The notes under the pieces are model-generated. The model was not told where the DNA came from and did not search any database. It was given only the letters and a program-made list of their open reading frames with translations. 64,000 nucleotides of DNA, taken from the NCBI GenBank assembly GCA_963676355.1, contig OY781093.1, positions 806,001 to 870,000 of the forward strand. The letters run 5' to 3'. Each line of letters starts with the position of its first letter. Positions within the stretch are counted from its first letter, which is position 1. Both the position numbers and the translations under genes were made by a program. Below, piece after piece: positions 46,601-54,375 of this stretch. This DNA comes from JAGLOK01 sp963676355 (GTDB taxonomy: Bacteria > Bacillota > Clostridia > Christensenellales > UMGS416).

Positions 46601-46684
46601 GCAACTTTGCTTATCGGAGGTTGCGTTATGACAGGTATTGCGATAAAGAAAAAGCAAGCGAATACAGTGGCATCGAGAGAATAG
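43595..46684 (+). CDS. Large surface protein with FN3/Ig/InlB-type domains and NPQTG anchor
   Basis: Secreted, wall-anchored protein of 1029 residues. A long basic N-terminus and hydrophobic segment (about 32-52, ending SVNAD) form the signal peptide. Next come a beta-rich domain (about 60-285) and a fibronectin-III-like domain (about 305-390). Then follow Ig-like and second FN3-like parts (to about 590) and an InlB/Listeria-Bacteroides repeat (about 590-665). A YQWKRNG-type Ig domain (about 670-750) and a second InlB-like repeat come next. The C-terminal part has a calcium-binding-type DNDNDGVSDDDE segment (about 825) and a Cna-B-like domain. NPQTG (985-989), a membrane helix and KKKQ form the sorting signal expected for a class B sortase. 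Its 5' and 3' ends are nearly identical to those of the gene at 47244. Confidence 0.85.
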   Translation: MSKRETIFAKKIFSMAFFSYVFKGKITLKNKMITVILLSMVVLAGIIGITSVNADSILYEPIKIIGFNVDIIPEGSGTVGSQTDCGLDATGITYCTDNYAITHSIYNGNNLPDNGRVVNNISGSVYVGATYQLNPYNDKNALLLFSQDAYDRDTGTLTNPRDFTDIFSGANTSGTLTLETPGAYEKLLFLATSGDGESTFNVTVNFTDGSSTAPISFAVYDWCLGVSPYTSVSGLNEVLQSGTSRGANAKLFDCFIDISDYKTKLVKSVDFYLTSTGNGLAAIFALSGKSPADAPDEPSTPASNQIVATSNSFTTKWNAVTDATSYALDVSTDPNFGSFVTGYNNLDVGNVTEYKVDQNIAEGTTYYYRVRAIKGGSASFSSDVVQVSTPNSAADPANNSVTANPTTIVYGSTSTITAIGDKQAATEAESGETKYIPTNWSSTDGSSGTFNADGNGDYKITYTPLSSGTKTITATYQLYTSDGSQWYIDAGSTDTKTVDVLVNAQQLTTPSNLAWDSVSFTKATWDAVANAINYSVQLFKDGSPVSAYTTNAVYYDFSGDITADGTYTFKVTANGTGNYSTSLQSAASSDQDVCSITWNEQGGSGTAGGSSLLPVGNVITIPTTAPTQAGHSLGGWFTQMDGYGTQITNASTAPSGAVQYYAYWTADALISSVSISGTPQYGEELTADISNVTNNTGTLSYQWKRNGGDIGGATNQTYTISADDVGQSLAVVVTSDVQTGSLTSSAVTPQYGEFTITYAPNGGTGGNSENQYPFVIFSLNNGSGFTRDNYIIDGWTIEGIGYELGGLYTMPTHDVTANAVWVADNDNDGVSDDDEAIAGTSPNDPGDKPQKGTINVTVYQQDGSPAAGFTCVLNSTPVVFTTDANGTAVFSNVDLAPHTLTLRNGSVQLGIYSLDFTKGSANSTNITDNASTDSDGSVSNIVASNFQSLNLTIQRNGSDFWQIGYASNTQSPSTSSAVNYGRVDNPQTGDYGTDFIKLWMLVATLLIGGCVMTGIAIKKKQANTVASRE
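46138..46571 (+). repeat. Near-identical 3' coding segment shared by the two NPQTG genes, copy A
   Basis: The segment encoding the Cna-B-like domain and the region up to the sorting motif matches 49244-49671 base for base except for scattered substitutions and one codon-sized gap. It is far more alike than the middles of the two genes, pointing to recent duplication or gene conversion. Confidence 0.9.
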
Positions 46685-46783
46685 ATGCTAATCTTATAAG
46701 GTCTTTTGATACAAGCGAGTTGATAATAAGCCCTGAAAGATGAAGGAATTACCGAAAAGTTTTTACGGTATAATCAAAAATGT

Positions 46784-46915
46784 AGACTTTCAAGATGTAT
46801 AGTTATTGATTTGGTGGATAAGATTATAGTTACAGGATATAAAAGTATAAAGATTCAATTTAATTTTGAAAATGAAAAAAAGCATCTCAAAATTGTAGCT
46901 GATAATAATAATTGA
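46784..46915 (+). pseudogene. Serine-recombinase C-terminal fragment
   Basis: The frame reads VIDLVDKIIVTGYKSIKIQF followed by NFENEKKH and a stop. This is again the terminal pattern of large serine recombinases (L-V-D-K-I-x-V, then I-x-I-x-F-x-F-E-x-E). No start or upstream domain remains. It lies just after the first surface-protein gene and before a terminator. Confidence 0.55.
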
Positions 46916-46925
46916 TAAAATATAA

Positions 46926-46956
46926 GCACGCTAGATAAATAGCGTGCAAATTTTTT
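46926..46956 (+). terminator. Terminator
   Basis: GCACGCTA pairs perfectly with TAGCGTGC around a 6-base loop and is followed by AAATTTTTT. It follows the recombinase fragment and could also end surface-protein transcripts. Confidence 0.75.
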
Positions 46957-46995
46957 ACCGATAAGGAGCTTATTTTTTGTCCTATTGGTTATATT

Positions 46996-47090
46996 GGTGG
47001 AGATAAGGGGAATCGCCATCGCGAGCGTTGCTCGCTTATGTCCCTTTAGCGGAGCTCAACACTCGGACAAGTTCGATTCCCGTAGACAAA
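46996..47090 (+). other. tRNA-3'-end-like sequences, possible attachment-site remnant
   Basis: TGGTGGAGATAAGGGGAATCG is, on the minus strand, CGATTCCCCTTATCTCCACCA, the form of a T-arm, acceptor strand and CCA end. Downstream on the plus strand GTTCGATTCCCG resembles a T-loop. There is no complete cloverleaf, so it is not a tRNA gene. Next to a recombinase fragment it could be an old integration junction; this is tentative. Confidence 0.35.
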
Positions 47091-47097
47091 TAAAAAA

Positions 47098-47142
47098 ACC
47101 GCCGGATGTAGTGTTACACTACATCAAAGGCGGCCTTTTTTT
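47098..47142 (+). terminator. Strong composite terminator
   Basis: An inner perfect stem ATGTAGTGT/ACACTACAT (47106-47124) lies within an outer CCGCC/GGCGG stem and is followed by CCTTTTTTT. Its outer right arm begins the 153-bp repeat copy B. Confidence 0.85.
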
Positions 47143-47276
47143 GTGAGAAAAATGTAAGAACCGCCTGATATTATTATATTCGTATAGATATATATGAACA
47201 GTAGATTATAAATTGTAATTATATTAGGGGGAACTAACTGATTATGTCAAAACGCGAGACGATTTTTGCTAAGAAA
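47124..47276 (+). repeat. 153-bp direct repeat, copy B
   Basis: Counterpart of 43475-43627. It carries the upstream region, ribosome site and first codons (MSKRETIFAKK) of the second surface-protein gene. The sequences diverge abruptly right after the shared codons. Confidence 0.95.
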
Positions 47277-49772
47277 TTCTTGAGCATTGGGAGTGCTTTA
47301 TTGATATTAATGGGAGGGATTCTTGGATTTTCGACGGTTGCATATGCTGCAGGCGAGCAGGTTGTTATACCTGATGCAAACGAACGAAACATTACCATTG
47401 CAGCAAGCCAATCGGTATTCATTGCACCGAATATTGAACTGAACAATTTCGGGTTTCAAATAGAGAGTGCAAAGGTAGTCATAGAAAACCTACCCAGTGA
47501 TGCATCTACGACTTATACCGATGTTTCAGGGCTGACTGTAGTATATGACAGTGAAAAGATGGTTTACACCATTACGGGGACAGCTAACGCATCGGTTTAT
47601 CAAACTCTGTTTCGTTCATTTAAAATAACCAGTGGTACAACATTGCGCAATGATATTAAATTTAATTTCCTCGTTTCAGAGAATACTACAACTCCTATGT
47701 ACTATTCGGGTACCGGACATTACTATGAGTATATATCTAGAGGAACTGCACCAAGAATTGATTGGACTGATGCTGTTGCCGCTGCCAGCGGCATGACATA
47801 TAACGGAATGGAAGGTTATATGGTAACCATTACAAGCGCGGGCGAAAATGCATTTGTAGTTAACAAAATGGCAGAGAGTGGTTGGATAGGAGCTTCCGAC
47901 CCAACTGCTACAGGGGTTTGGAAGTGGGCCACAGGCCCCGAAGCTGGTACTCAGTTTTGGCAAGGCTATAGACCGGGGAGCGCTGTAGGAGGCCAATATA
48001 ATAATTGGCAAAGCGGTGAGCCAAACAAAGATTCCCTTGAGGAGAATTATGCTCATATTATTTTGGAATATCCCAATTTTATTCCGGGTGAATGGAACGA
48101 CATGGCGGATTCCAATGATTTTGTTAAAGGGTACGTTGTGGAGTACGGCGGAATGCCGGGAGATGCCCCCGAAGACTTTGATGAAACAGTCACTGTTAAT
48201 ATCGGCGCAAGCGTAATCTATAATGCAAATGGGGCAACAAGCGGCACTGTGCCGACTGATAATAGTTCTCCATATGTTTCGGGCTCCACAGTAAATGTGC
48301 TTACAAATAGCGGAACGCTCGCGAAGACAGACTTTGCTTTTAGCGGATGGAATACACAATCTGATGGACAGGGTACGCATTATGATGCCACAGGGGCTGA
48401 TAGCTTTACTATATCATCCAATATTAGGCTATATGCTGAGTGGGATTGCAATGTAACCTATGATGCAAATGGCGCAACAAGCGGCACAGTTCCAACGGAT
48501 AGCAATGCACCATATAATGCGGGTTCAAGCGTCACAGTGCTGATTAATAGCGGAACGCTTGAGAAGACAGGATATGCTTTTAGCGGATGGAATACACAAT
48601 CCGATGGACAGGGCACGCATTATGATGCGACCGGCTCAACCTCATTTACTATATCATCGAATGTTACGCTATATGCTGAGTGGGATTGCAATGTAACCTA
48701 TGATGCAAACGGCGCAACAAGCGGCACAGTTCCAACGGATAGCAATGCACCATATAATGTGGGTTCAAGTGTTACAGTGCTTACTAATAGCGGAACGCTT
48801 GAGAAGACAGGATATGCTTTTAGCGGATGGAATACACAATCTGATGGACAGGGTACGCATTATGATGCGACCGGCTCGGCTTCATTTACTATATCATCAA
48901 ATGTTACGCTATATGCCGAGTGGGGTTGCAGTGTTACCTATAATTTAAACGGCGCAACAAGCGGCACAGTACCGACTGATAATAGTTCTCTATATGTTTC
49001 GGGCTCCACAGTAACGGTGCTGGACAATAGCGGAACGCTTGAGAAGACCGGATATATTTTTGATGGATGGAATACACAGTCTGACGGTCAGGGTACGCAC
49101 TACGATGAAGCGGGTTTTGATAGTTTTGGTATATCAGCAAATGTTATACTATATGCCGAATGGGCTAGGGATACGGATTATGACGGCGTAAGCGACGAGG
49201 ATGAAGTAAGTGCCGGAACAAGTCCCAATGACCCCGGTGACAGGCCGCAGAAAGGAACTATAAATGTCACTGTTTATCAGCAGGATGGTTCGCCGGCTTC
49301 GGGATTTACATGTGTTCTAAATTCAACACCTGTAGTGGTTACAACTGATGCCAACGGTACGGCAATATTTTCAAATGTCGACCTTGCTCCGCACACTTTG
49401 ACACTACGTAATGGAAGCGTGCAACTGGGTATTTACAGCCTAGATTTTACAAAAGGCTCTGCAAACTCAACTAATATTACAGACAATGCTTCAACCGACA
49501 GTGACGGCAGCGTGAGCAACATCGTGTCGAGTAATTTCCAGAGCCTGAACCTTACGATACAGCGCAATGGAAGTAATTTTTGGCAGATAGGATATGCCAG
49601 CAATACCCAAAGTCCCAGCAGCGTTGTTAATTACGGAAAGGTTGAAAACCCACAGACAGGTGACTATCATACTAATTTTAATAATCTATGGATGTTGGTG
49701 ACAACCGCGTTCATCGGGGCTTACGTCGCAATTTTCACTAAATTAAAGAAAAAAACATACAATGGCATTTAG
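47244..49772 (+). CDS. Surface lectin: C-type lectin domain, four InlB repeats, NPQTG anchor
   Basis: Secreted wall-anchored protein of 842 residues. The signal peptide ends near residue 35 (AYAAGE). After a beta-rich region, a C-type lectin domain spans about 150-313. It contains WTDAVAAA, GEPNKDS (EPN motif) and GEWNDMA (WND motif), the calcium/sugar ligands of mannose-type C-type lectins. Four InlB/Listeria-Bacteroides repeats of exactly 80 residues follow (323-642), each with SGWNTQSDGQGTHYD and LYAEW. A DTDYDGVSDEDE calcium-type segment, a Cna-B-like domain, NPQTG (802-806), a membrane helix and a KKK tail complete the protein. A role in glycan adhesion anchored by the class B sortase is inferred. 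Confidence 0.87.
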   Translation: MSKRETIFAKKFLSIGSALLILMGGILGFSTVAYAAGEQVVIPDANERNITIAASQSVFIAPNIELNNFGFQIESAKVVIENLPSDASTTYTDVSGLTVVYDSEKMVYTITGTANASVYQTLFRSFKITSGTTLRNDIKFNFLVSENTTTPMYYSGTGHYYEYISRGTAPRIDWTDAVAAASGMTYNGMEGYMVTITSAGENAFVVNKMAESGWIGASDPTATGVWKWATGPEAGTQFWQGYRPGSAVGGQYNNWQSGEPNKDSLEENYAHIILEYPNFIPGEWNDMADSNDFVKGYVVEYGGMPGDAPEDFDETVTVNIGASVIYNANGATSGTVPTDNSSPYVSGSTVNVLTNSGTLAKTDFAFSGWNTQSDGQGTHYDATGADSFTISSNIRLYAEWDCNVTYDANGATSGTVPTDSNAPYNAGSSVTVLINSGTLEKTGYAFSGWNTQSDGQGTHYDATGSTSFTISSNVTLYAEWDCNVTYDANGATSGTVPTDSNAPYNVGSSVTVLTNSGTLEKTGYAFSGWNTQSDGQGTHYDATGSASFTISSNVTLYAEWGCSVTYNLNGATSGTVPTDNSSLYVSGSTVTVLDNSGTLEKTGYIFDGWNTQSDGQGTHYDEAGFDSFGISANVILYAEWARDTDYDGVSDEDEVSAGTSPNDPGDRPQKGTINVTVYQQDGSPASGFTCVLNSTPVVVTTDANGTAIFSNVDLAPHTLTLRNGSVQLGIYSLDFTKGSANSTNITDNASTDSDGSVSNIVSSNFQSLNLTIQRNGSNFWQIGYASNTQSPSSVVNYGKVENPQTGDYHTNFNNLWMLVTTAFIGAYVAIFTKLKKKTYNGI
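48211..49170 (+). repeat. Four tandem 240-bp coding repeats
   Basis: Units begin near 48211, 48451, 48691 and 48931 with an exact 240-bp period. Units 2 and 3 are almost identical over their whole length (for example both carry GGCACAGTTCCAACGGATAG), whereas units 1 and 4 are more diverged. This suggests recent expansion in the middle and copy-number variation between strains. Confidence 0.92.
49244..49671 (+). repeat. Near-identical 3' coding segment, copy B
   Basis: Counterpart of 46138-46571, covering the Cna-B-like domain and the approach to NPQTG. The membrane helix and tail after the motif differ between the two genes. Confidence 0.9.
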
Positions 49773-49873
49773 GTTGAGAATATTTCGGAGGCAATAATTT
49801 AGAAGGATTGGATACGTATTAAGATTTTAATGAAATTTATTACTATAATATATTTATGCTAGAGAATAATAGA

Positions 49874-49905
49874 AAAATCCGCTATTTTATAAAATAGCGG
49901 ATTTT
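49874..49905 (+). terminator. Terminator after the lectin gene
   Basis: AAAATCCGCTATTTT pairs with AAAATAGCGGATTTT around a 2-4-base loop. It is symmetrical and could work in both directions. Confidence 0.75.
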
Positions 49906-50004
49906 ATTGGGGGTCAAGCAGTATTAACTGCGAAACTTTTAATTTGATCAATAATGACAGAAGCAGATGACACTAAGGCATCACGCAATATCACTTCTAT
50001 ATAA

Positions 50005-50796
50005 ATATCCAAACTAAAATCTTTTTTTAAGCATGTATTTGATGTGCGAGATGATGACCAAATGCAAGAGTTGTCGGAGAGTATTAGAAGTAATGGCGTT
50101 ATAGAACCAATTATTGTTCGTCCTATAAATGATAAAGAATTCGAATTTGAAATAATTGCAGGTCATAGACGAACAAGAATGACGCAGCTTACTGGATTAA
50201 CATCCATCCCGTGTGATATAAGAGATATAGACGATGCGGTTGCAACCTTGATTATGATAGATAGCAATCTCCAGCAGCGCGAATCCATACTACCAAGTGA
50301 AAAAGTATGGGCATATAAATATAAGTTAGAAAGTGTTGAAAAGATATCCGGAAATTCAAAAGATAGTAGAAACCAAATAAGGAGATATATTCGCTTAACA
50401 CACCTTATTCCTCATTTTATTAAGAAAGTAGATGAAAATAAATTAGCATTTATTCCCACAGTTCAGTTGTCATATTTAAGTCCAGAAGAACAAGAGTGGC
50501 TGTATGATATTCTAAACTGAGAAGAATATTTTGGAGTGCCTTTAGCGCAAGCGAAAAAGCTAAAAGGAATCAGTCAGAATGGAAAACTTACTTATGAGAA
50601 TACAGATAGAATAATAATATCAAAAAATCATGAACCGCCAAAAGCTATTAAGTTATCTTATAAAGCAATTAGGGATTTTTTTTCACCGGATACAACTCCT
50701 AAAGAATATGAAGAGACGATACAGAATGCTTTGGAGGAATGGTTTCAGAACCATCTAAAAGGAAAGCAGATTAAAGAGCGTACTGTGCAAAGATAA
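50005..50796 (+). pseudogene. ParB-like partition protein gene broken by stop codon
   Basis: The frame begins without a start codon (ISKLKSFFKHVFDVRDDDQM), matching the N-terminus of ParB/Spo0J-type proteins of conjugative elements (LKPFxNHPFxVRDD). It continues with GHRRTRM (the ParB box) and IRRYIRLTHLIP (helix-turn-helix). A TGA at 50518-50520 interrupts it, after which the same frame carries on with VPLAQAKKLKGISQ and a normal C-terminal part. A short internal stretch before the helix-turn-helix also seems deleted relative to relatives. Head loss plus nonsense codon mark it as a dead gene from an integrative element. Confidence 0.72.
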
Positions 50797-50919
50797 AAAC
50801 ATATGCGCAATTATAAATTCATTACTATTTATGTGAAGGATATTTTTAGTAAACTTTGGTTAAATCCTTTTTTGCTAAAAAGACTACGTCCCACATCATC
50901 TTGTCTAATTCTTGACTGA

Positions 50920-51213
50920 TATAGAGGAGCTTATCAAAAGGAAGCAGCACATGTTTTGAAGCTATATGAAATCTATAGCTCGGCAAAAGAAAAAATCAAG
51001 CGAATGTATTTCTCCAACGAGAATCGGTCACTTACCAACCGCGAAAATGAAATCGCCAGTCTGGCCGCCAAGGGTCTGACAAATAAGGAGATTGCAGACA
51101 AGCTTTTTATTTCACCCAACACGGTAAAGTTTGCGCTGAAATCCGTCTTTTCAAAGCTCTCGATACACAGACGTTCTCTGTTAAACCAGTATTTTGAAAA
51201 AGACGACGCCTAG
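50920..51213 (+). pseudogene. C-terminal fragment of a LuxR-type regulator
   Basis: The end of the frame is a complete LuxR/GerE helix-turn-helix (LTNREnEIASLAAKGLTNKE-like text, then IADKLFISPNTVKFALKSVF). The preceding residues (YRGAYQKEAAHVLKLYEIYS) look like the end of the long helical-repeat part of MalT-type regulators, but a stop cuts the frame at 50917. A TTG at 50956 could start an 85-residue DNA-binding peptide, though no ribosome site is evident. Probably a remnant. Confidence 0.6.
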
Positions 51214-51263
51214 TAAATAAAATTCTACACTAAAAAACTACCCACTGGGGTAGTTCCCAAAGA

Positions 51264-51301
51264 ATAAACAGCCACTGTACAATTGTATAGTGGCTGTTTA
51301 T
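51264..51301 (+). terminator. Long hairpin between LuxR fragment and DUF2442 gene
   Basis: ATAAACAGCCACT (51264-51276) pairs perfectly with AGTGGCTGTTTAT (51289-51301), a 13-bp stem. A smaller hairpin, ACTACCC with GGGTAGT, lies just before it (51237-51254). There is no T run beyond TTTATAT, so termination is likely but not certain. Confidence 0.55.
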
Positions 51302-51353
51302 ATACACAAATTTAATGACGCATGTTGTCATGAGATGATTGGGAGATTTATTT

Positions 51354-51611
51354 ATGACAGAAATAAAGGAAGTTCATACCCAAAAAGATTATCGGCTCGA
51401 AGTCATACTGGATAATGGGAGCAACATTGTGCTCAACATGCAGCCGAAATTACATACGATGCGTTTTGGTTTACTAAAAGACCCGGAATTTTTCCAGTGC
51501 GCTAAAACGGACGGCAGCATGATCTATTGGGACGGTAAGGTAGAGCTGTCTATCAGCGAGGTTTTTGAGATGATTAAAAAACAAGGCGACGGGGGGAAAA
51601 CTTATGAATAG
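51354..51611 (+). CDS. DUF2442-family small protein
   Basis: 85-residue protein with the DUF2442 pattern: EVHTQKDYRLEVILDNGSNI at the start, then a short helix-strand region with LKDPEFFQ and YWDGKVELS near the end. Proteins of this family often occur beside toxin-antitoxin or unknown small genes; no function is established. The ATG at 51354 has GGGAGA 7 bases upstream, whereas the TTG at 51339 does not. Its end overlaps the start of the large surface-protein gene by 8 bases, so translation of that gene may be coupled to it. Confidence 0.7.
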   Translation: MTEIKEVHTQKDYRLEVILDNGSNIVLNMQPKLHTMRFGLLKDPEFFQCAKTDGSMIYWDGKVELSISEVFEMIKKQGDGGKTYE

Positions 51612-54336
51612 AAAAAAGAAATTCATATCGCTATTGATTATAACTGCAATGCTGCTGGCTTTTATGCCGCAGACGGCACTGGCGGCGACAACGTATACTT
51701 TTGATGATGCGTTTTATAATCATATAGGCACCCACGGTATAAGAATCACTATTTTCGGCGAATACGTGTACGTGTGGTCGTATTACGATAATGACTCGGG
51801 TACCCAATTGGGGTCTTATACCATATCTGATGGGTATACGTTTGTTATCGGTGATAACGCAAAGGTTAGGATAAAAGGACGATACGATGGTGCAAAAGAT
51901 TTCAACATTGTCTGCGGATCGAATGTCACGTTAGTGTTAGAGGAGGTTACGATAGACAGCAGCGACTGCGCACTGGAATTCACAGGCACAGGCAATACCT
52001 TAGAGCTGGATGGGGATTCGACGATAACGAGCGGATATGGTGAAGCCGGCATATGTGTAGAAGAGGGTGCAGAGCTCAGTATTTGTGGTAGCGGAAGCCT
52101 AAATGTTGAAGGAGGCGGATACGGAGCGGGTATCGGCAGCGGCGGAGATCAAAACAGTGCGGGCACAATTACGATATCTGAATGTACCATCAATGCCACC
52201 GGGGGCATAAAAGCAGCGGGTATCGGCGGCGGCGGGCAAGACTCCACCATTCCTGAACTCATTAATGGCGGTACAGTCACTATCAACAGCGGCTATGTCT
52301 ATGCAAAAGGAGACTTGGGCGCCGGCATTGGCGGCGGCTATCAGGGAGACGGCGGAACCGTGATTATCAACGGCGGAACGGTGATTGCAGATGGCTCTTC
52401 CGCCGGTATTGGCGGCGGTCGCTACGATGGTGGCGGCGGTAACGGAGGAGATGTCACAATTACAGGTGGTGTTGTTTTTGCATCTGGATTTACCGGGCAG
52501 GATATTGGCAGCGGTAAAGAAAGCGATGCAACGCTGAGCGAAGGGACGCTGGAAATCGGCGGAGACGCGCTCATTTTTTTGGAAAATGACTTATGTGCAG
52601 CACCGACGACTGTGGCGCATACGCATATTGAATACACTGTGGGTACGTCGTTTTTTGGATATAACCTGCCTCAATATTGGAAGGGCGCTGGTGTGTATGC
52701 CATTACGGCGGCGTTGACATACGACGGCAATGGCGGTACGGGCGGCAAAACAATCATTGCGCCCAAAGAAACCACACAGACGGTGATCGGTGGCAGCGGG
52801 CTGTCTAAACCGGGCTATACCTTCGTGGAATGGAACTCGCAAAAAGACGGCAGCGGGGATACCTATGAAGCGGGTGACAGTATCGTCATGAGTTCTAATA
52901 TGACAGTGTACGCAATATGGGAATCGGTGAATGTGACAGGCGTCGATATCATAAGTGATGTGGAGATACTTTCGCCCGGCGGCATTGCAGCGCTGACGGC
53001 GGACGTGATGCCAAGCGGTGCGGCAGATACAAGCCTTTCGTGGACGAGCAGCGACGAGAATGTAGCGACGGTGGACAGCCGCGGTGTGGTGACGGCTGTG
53101 GGGACGGGCAGCGCGCTTATCACAGCGGAATCACTGAACGGACTTTTTGATACATGCCAGGTCGCCGTGTCGAGCGTGCTCTTGAACTACACGATTTCAA
53201 CAGGCTCGACGATGGCAATGCGGGCGACTGTCAGTCCAACCGGTAATACGGCGACTTGGACAAGCGATGACGAGACCGTCGCAACAGTAGATTCAAGCGG
53301 TAAAGTCACGGCGAAAGCGCCCGGAATTGCGTTGATAACCGCGACAGCAAACGGCATAAGTGACACATGCACTGTTACTGTCATTGAAAAAACCGTAACG
53401 CTCATTAGCTTAAACTACGGAAAAAAAGAAATGTATCTTAATGATGTATTCGCACTCACAGCCATTGTCGAGCCGGACGATGCAACCGATGCAACAGTCA
53501 CATGGGACAGCTCGGATTATAAGGTCGCGACGGTCAACTCCAGCGGCATTGTAACTGCAAAAGGCATAGGTACGTGCACGATAACAGCCAGCGCGGGAGG
53601 CAAAAGCGACACCTGCTCGGTCAAGGTTGAAAACGAGCCCGATGTAGACGTCGCTTCGGTTAACATATTCAACCATTCGAACTTCACGACGATATTATAC
53701 GTGGGCAACTCGCTGAACCTTTCTGCGTATGTTTCCCCCACGGACGCGACATACAGCAACATAACCTGGAGCAGCTCGGACAGTTCCGTGGCATCGGTCA
53801 CATCTTACGGACAAGTAACGGCGAAAAGCGAGGGAAGCGCGGACATAACAGCCACTGCTGGCGGCAAGATTGCTACTTACAGCATCAAGGTAAAAGTACA
53901 TGAAGATCCAGGACAGCCGCCCACCGAAACCCCTGCGCCTGCGGATGCGCCGACGCCGGTTATTGAGACGGTAAATGAAACTGTGGTAAAGGAAGTCGTA
54001 ACGGTAGAGATTGATACCACCAGGCTTCCGGAAGGCACGAAATATATTCAGCTGCCAGGAGGGGATATTATCAAGCTTAACGGTGGGGAAACGATTAGCA
54101 TAACCGTACCAGAAGGCAGCATAAACGGCGACGGCACAATAGAATTCATCGCCCTCAATGACGAGCAGGTGCCGCTGGGATCGGTGGAAGCGGAGCTGGT
54201 TTCTAAAGAAGATACAGCAAGCACTTACGAAACACCGCTTTGGAAAATGCTAGTTATCCTGCTTGGGGGACTTTTGGTGGGGGCCGTGGGCGCGCTTTTC
54301 GTAGTTCGGGTTGTTATTACAAAGAGAAGGAAATAA
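51604..54336 (+). CDS. Large surface protein with AGIGGG-repeat region, InlB repeat and four Ig-like (Big2) domains
   Basis: 910-residue secreted protein. The signal peptide ends at residue 27 (PQTALA). Residues about 90-330 form a glycine-rich, beta-helix-like region with GAGIGSGG, AAGIGGGG, GAGIGGGY and SAGIGGGR at near-regular spacing. One InlB repeat follows (about 375-440), then four bacterial Ig-like group 2 domains (about 440-765; each with S-x-D-x-x-VATV/S and a VTA turn), a Pro/Thr/Ala linker, and a small domain (about 795-870). A C-terminal helix and RRK end it. No NPQTG or LPxTG motif precedes the helix, so it is probably a membrane-spanning anchor. Its bases look richer in G and C than the neighbours, which may indicate transfer. 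Confidence 0.82.
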   Translation: MNRKKKFISLLIITAMLLAFMPQTALAATTYTFDDAFYNHIGTHGIRITIFGEYVYVWSYYDNDSGTQLGSYTISDGYTFVIGDNAKVRIKGRYDGAKDFNIVCGSNVTLVLEEVTIDSSDCALEFTGTGNTLELDGDSTITSGYGEAGICVEEGAELSICGSGSLNVEGGGYGAGIGSGGDQNSAGTITISECTINATGGIKAAGIGGGGQDSTIPELINGGTVTINSGYVYAKGDLGAGIGGGYQGDGGTVIINGGTVIADGSSAGIGGGRYDGGGGNGGDVTITGGVVFASGFTGQDIGSGKESDATLSEGTLEIGGDALIFLENDLCAAPTTVAHTHIEYTVGTSFFGYNLPQYWKGAGVYAITAALTYDGNGGTGGKTIIAPKETTQTVIGGSGLSKPGYTFVEWNSQKDGSGDTYEAGDSIVMSSNMTVYAIWESVNVTGVDIISDVEILSPGGIAALTADVMPSGAADTSLSWTSSDENVATVDSRGVVTAVGTGSALITAESLNGLFDTCQVAVSSVLLNYTISTGSTMAMRATVSPTGNTATWTSDDETVATVDSSGKVTAKAPGIALITATANGISDTCTVTVIEKTVTLISLNYGKKEMYLNDVFALTAIVEPDDATDATVTWDSSDYKVATVNSSGIVTAKGIGTCTITASAGGKSDTCSVKVENEPDVDVASVNIFNHSNFTTILYVGNSLNLSAYVSPTDATYSNITWSSSDSSVASVTSYGQVTAKSEGSADITATAGGKIATYSIKVKVHEDPGQPPTETPAPADAPTPVIETVNETVVKEVVTVEIDTTRLPEGTKYIQLPGGDIIKLNGGETISITVPEGSINGDGTIEFIALNDEQVPLGSVEAELVSKEDTASTYETPLWKMLVILLGGLLVGAVGALFVVRVVITKRRK

Positions 54337-54375
54337 ATATATTAAGATTAAGACGGGAAGTTTGCTGTATGTGTT

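Noticed and set aside
46996..47090. Possible tRNA or tmRNA gene
   Set aside because: T-arm and acceptor-like strings are present but no anticodon arm or D arm can be folded around them; kept only as an attachment-site candidate.
48211..49170. CRISPR-like array
   Set aside because: The repeats are 240 bp, in frame and encode InlB-type domains; there are no spacers and no cas genes.
50005..50796. Selenocysteine or stop read-through at the TGA in the parB-like gene
   Set aside because: The start is also missing and an internal segment is deleted, so simple decay explains it.
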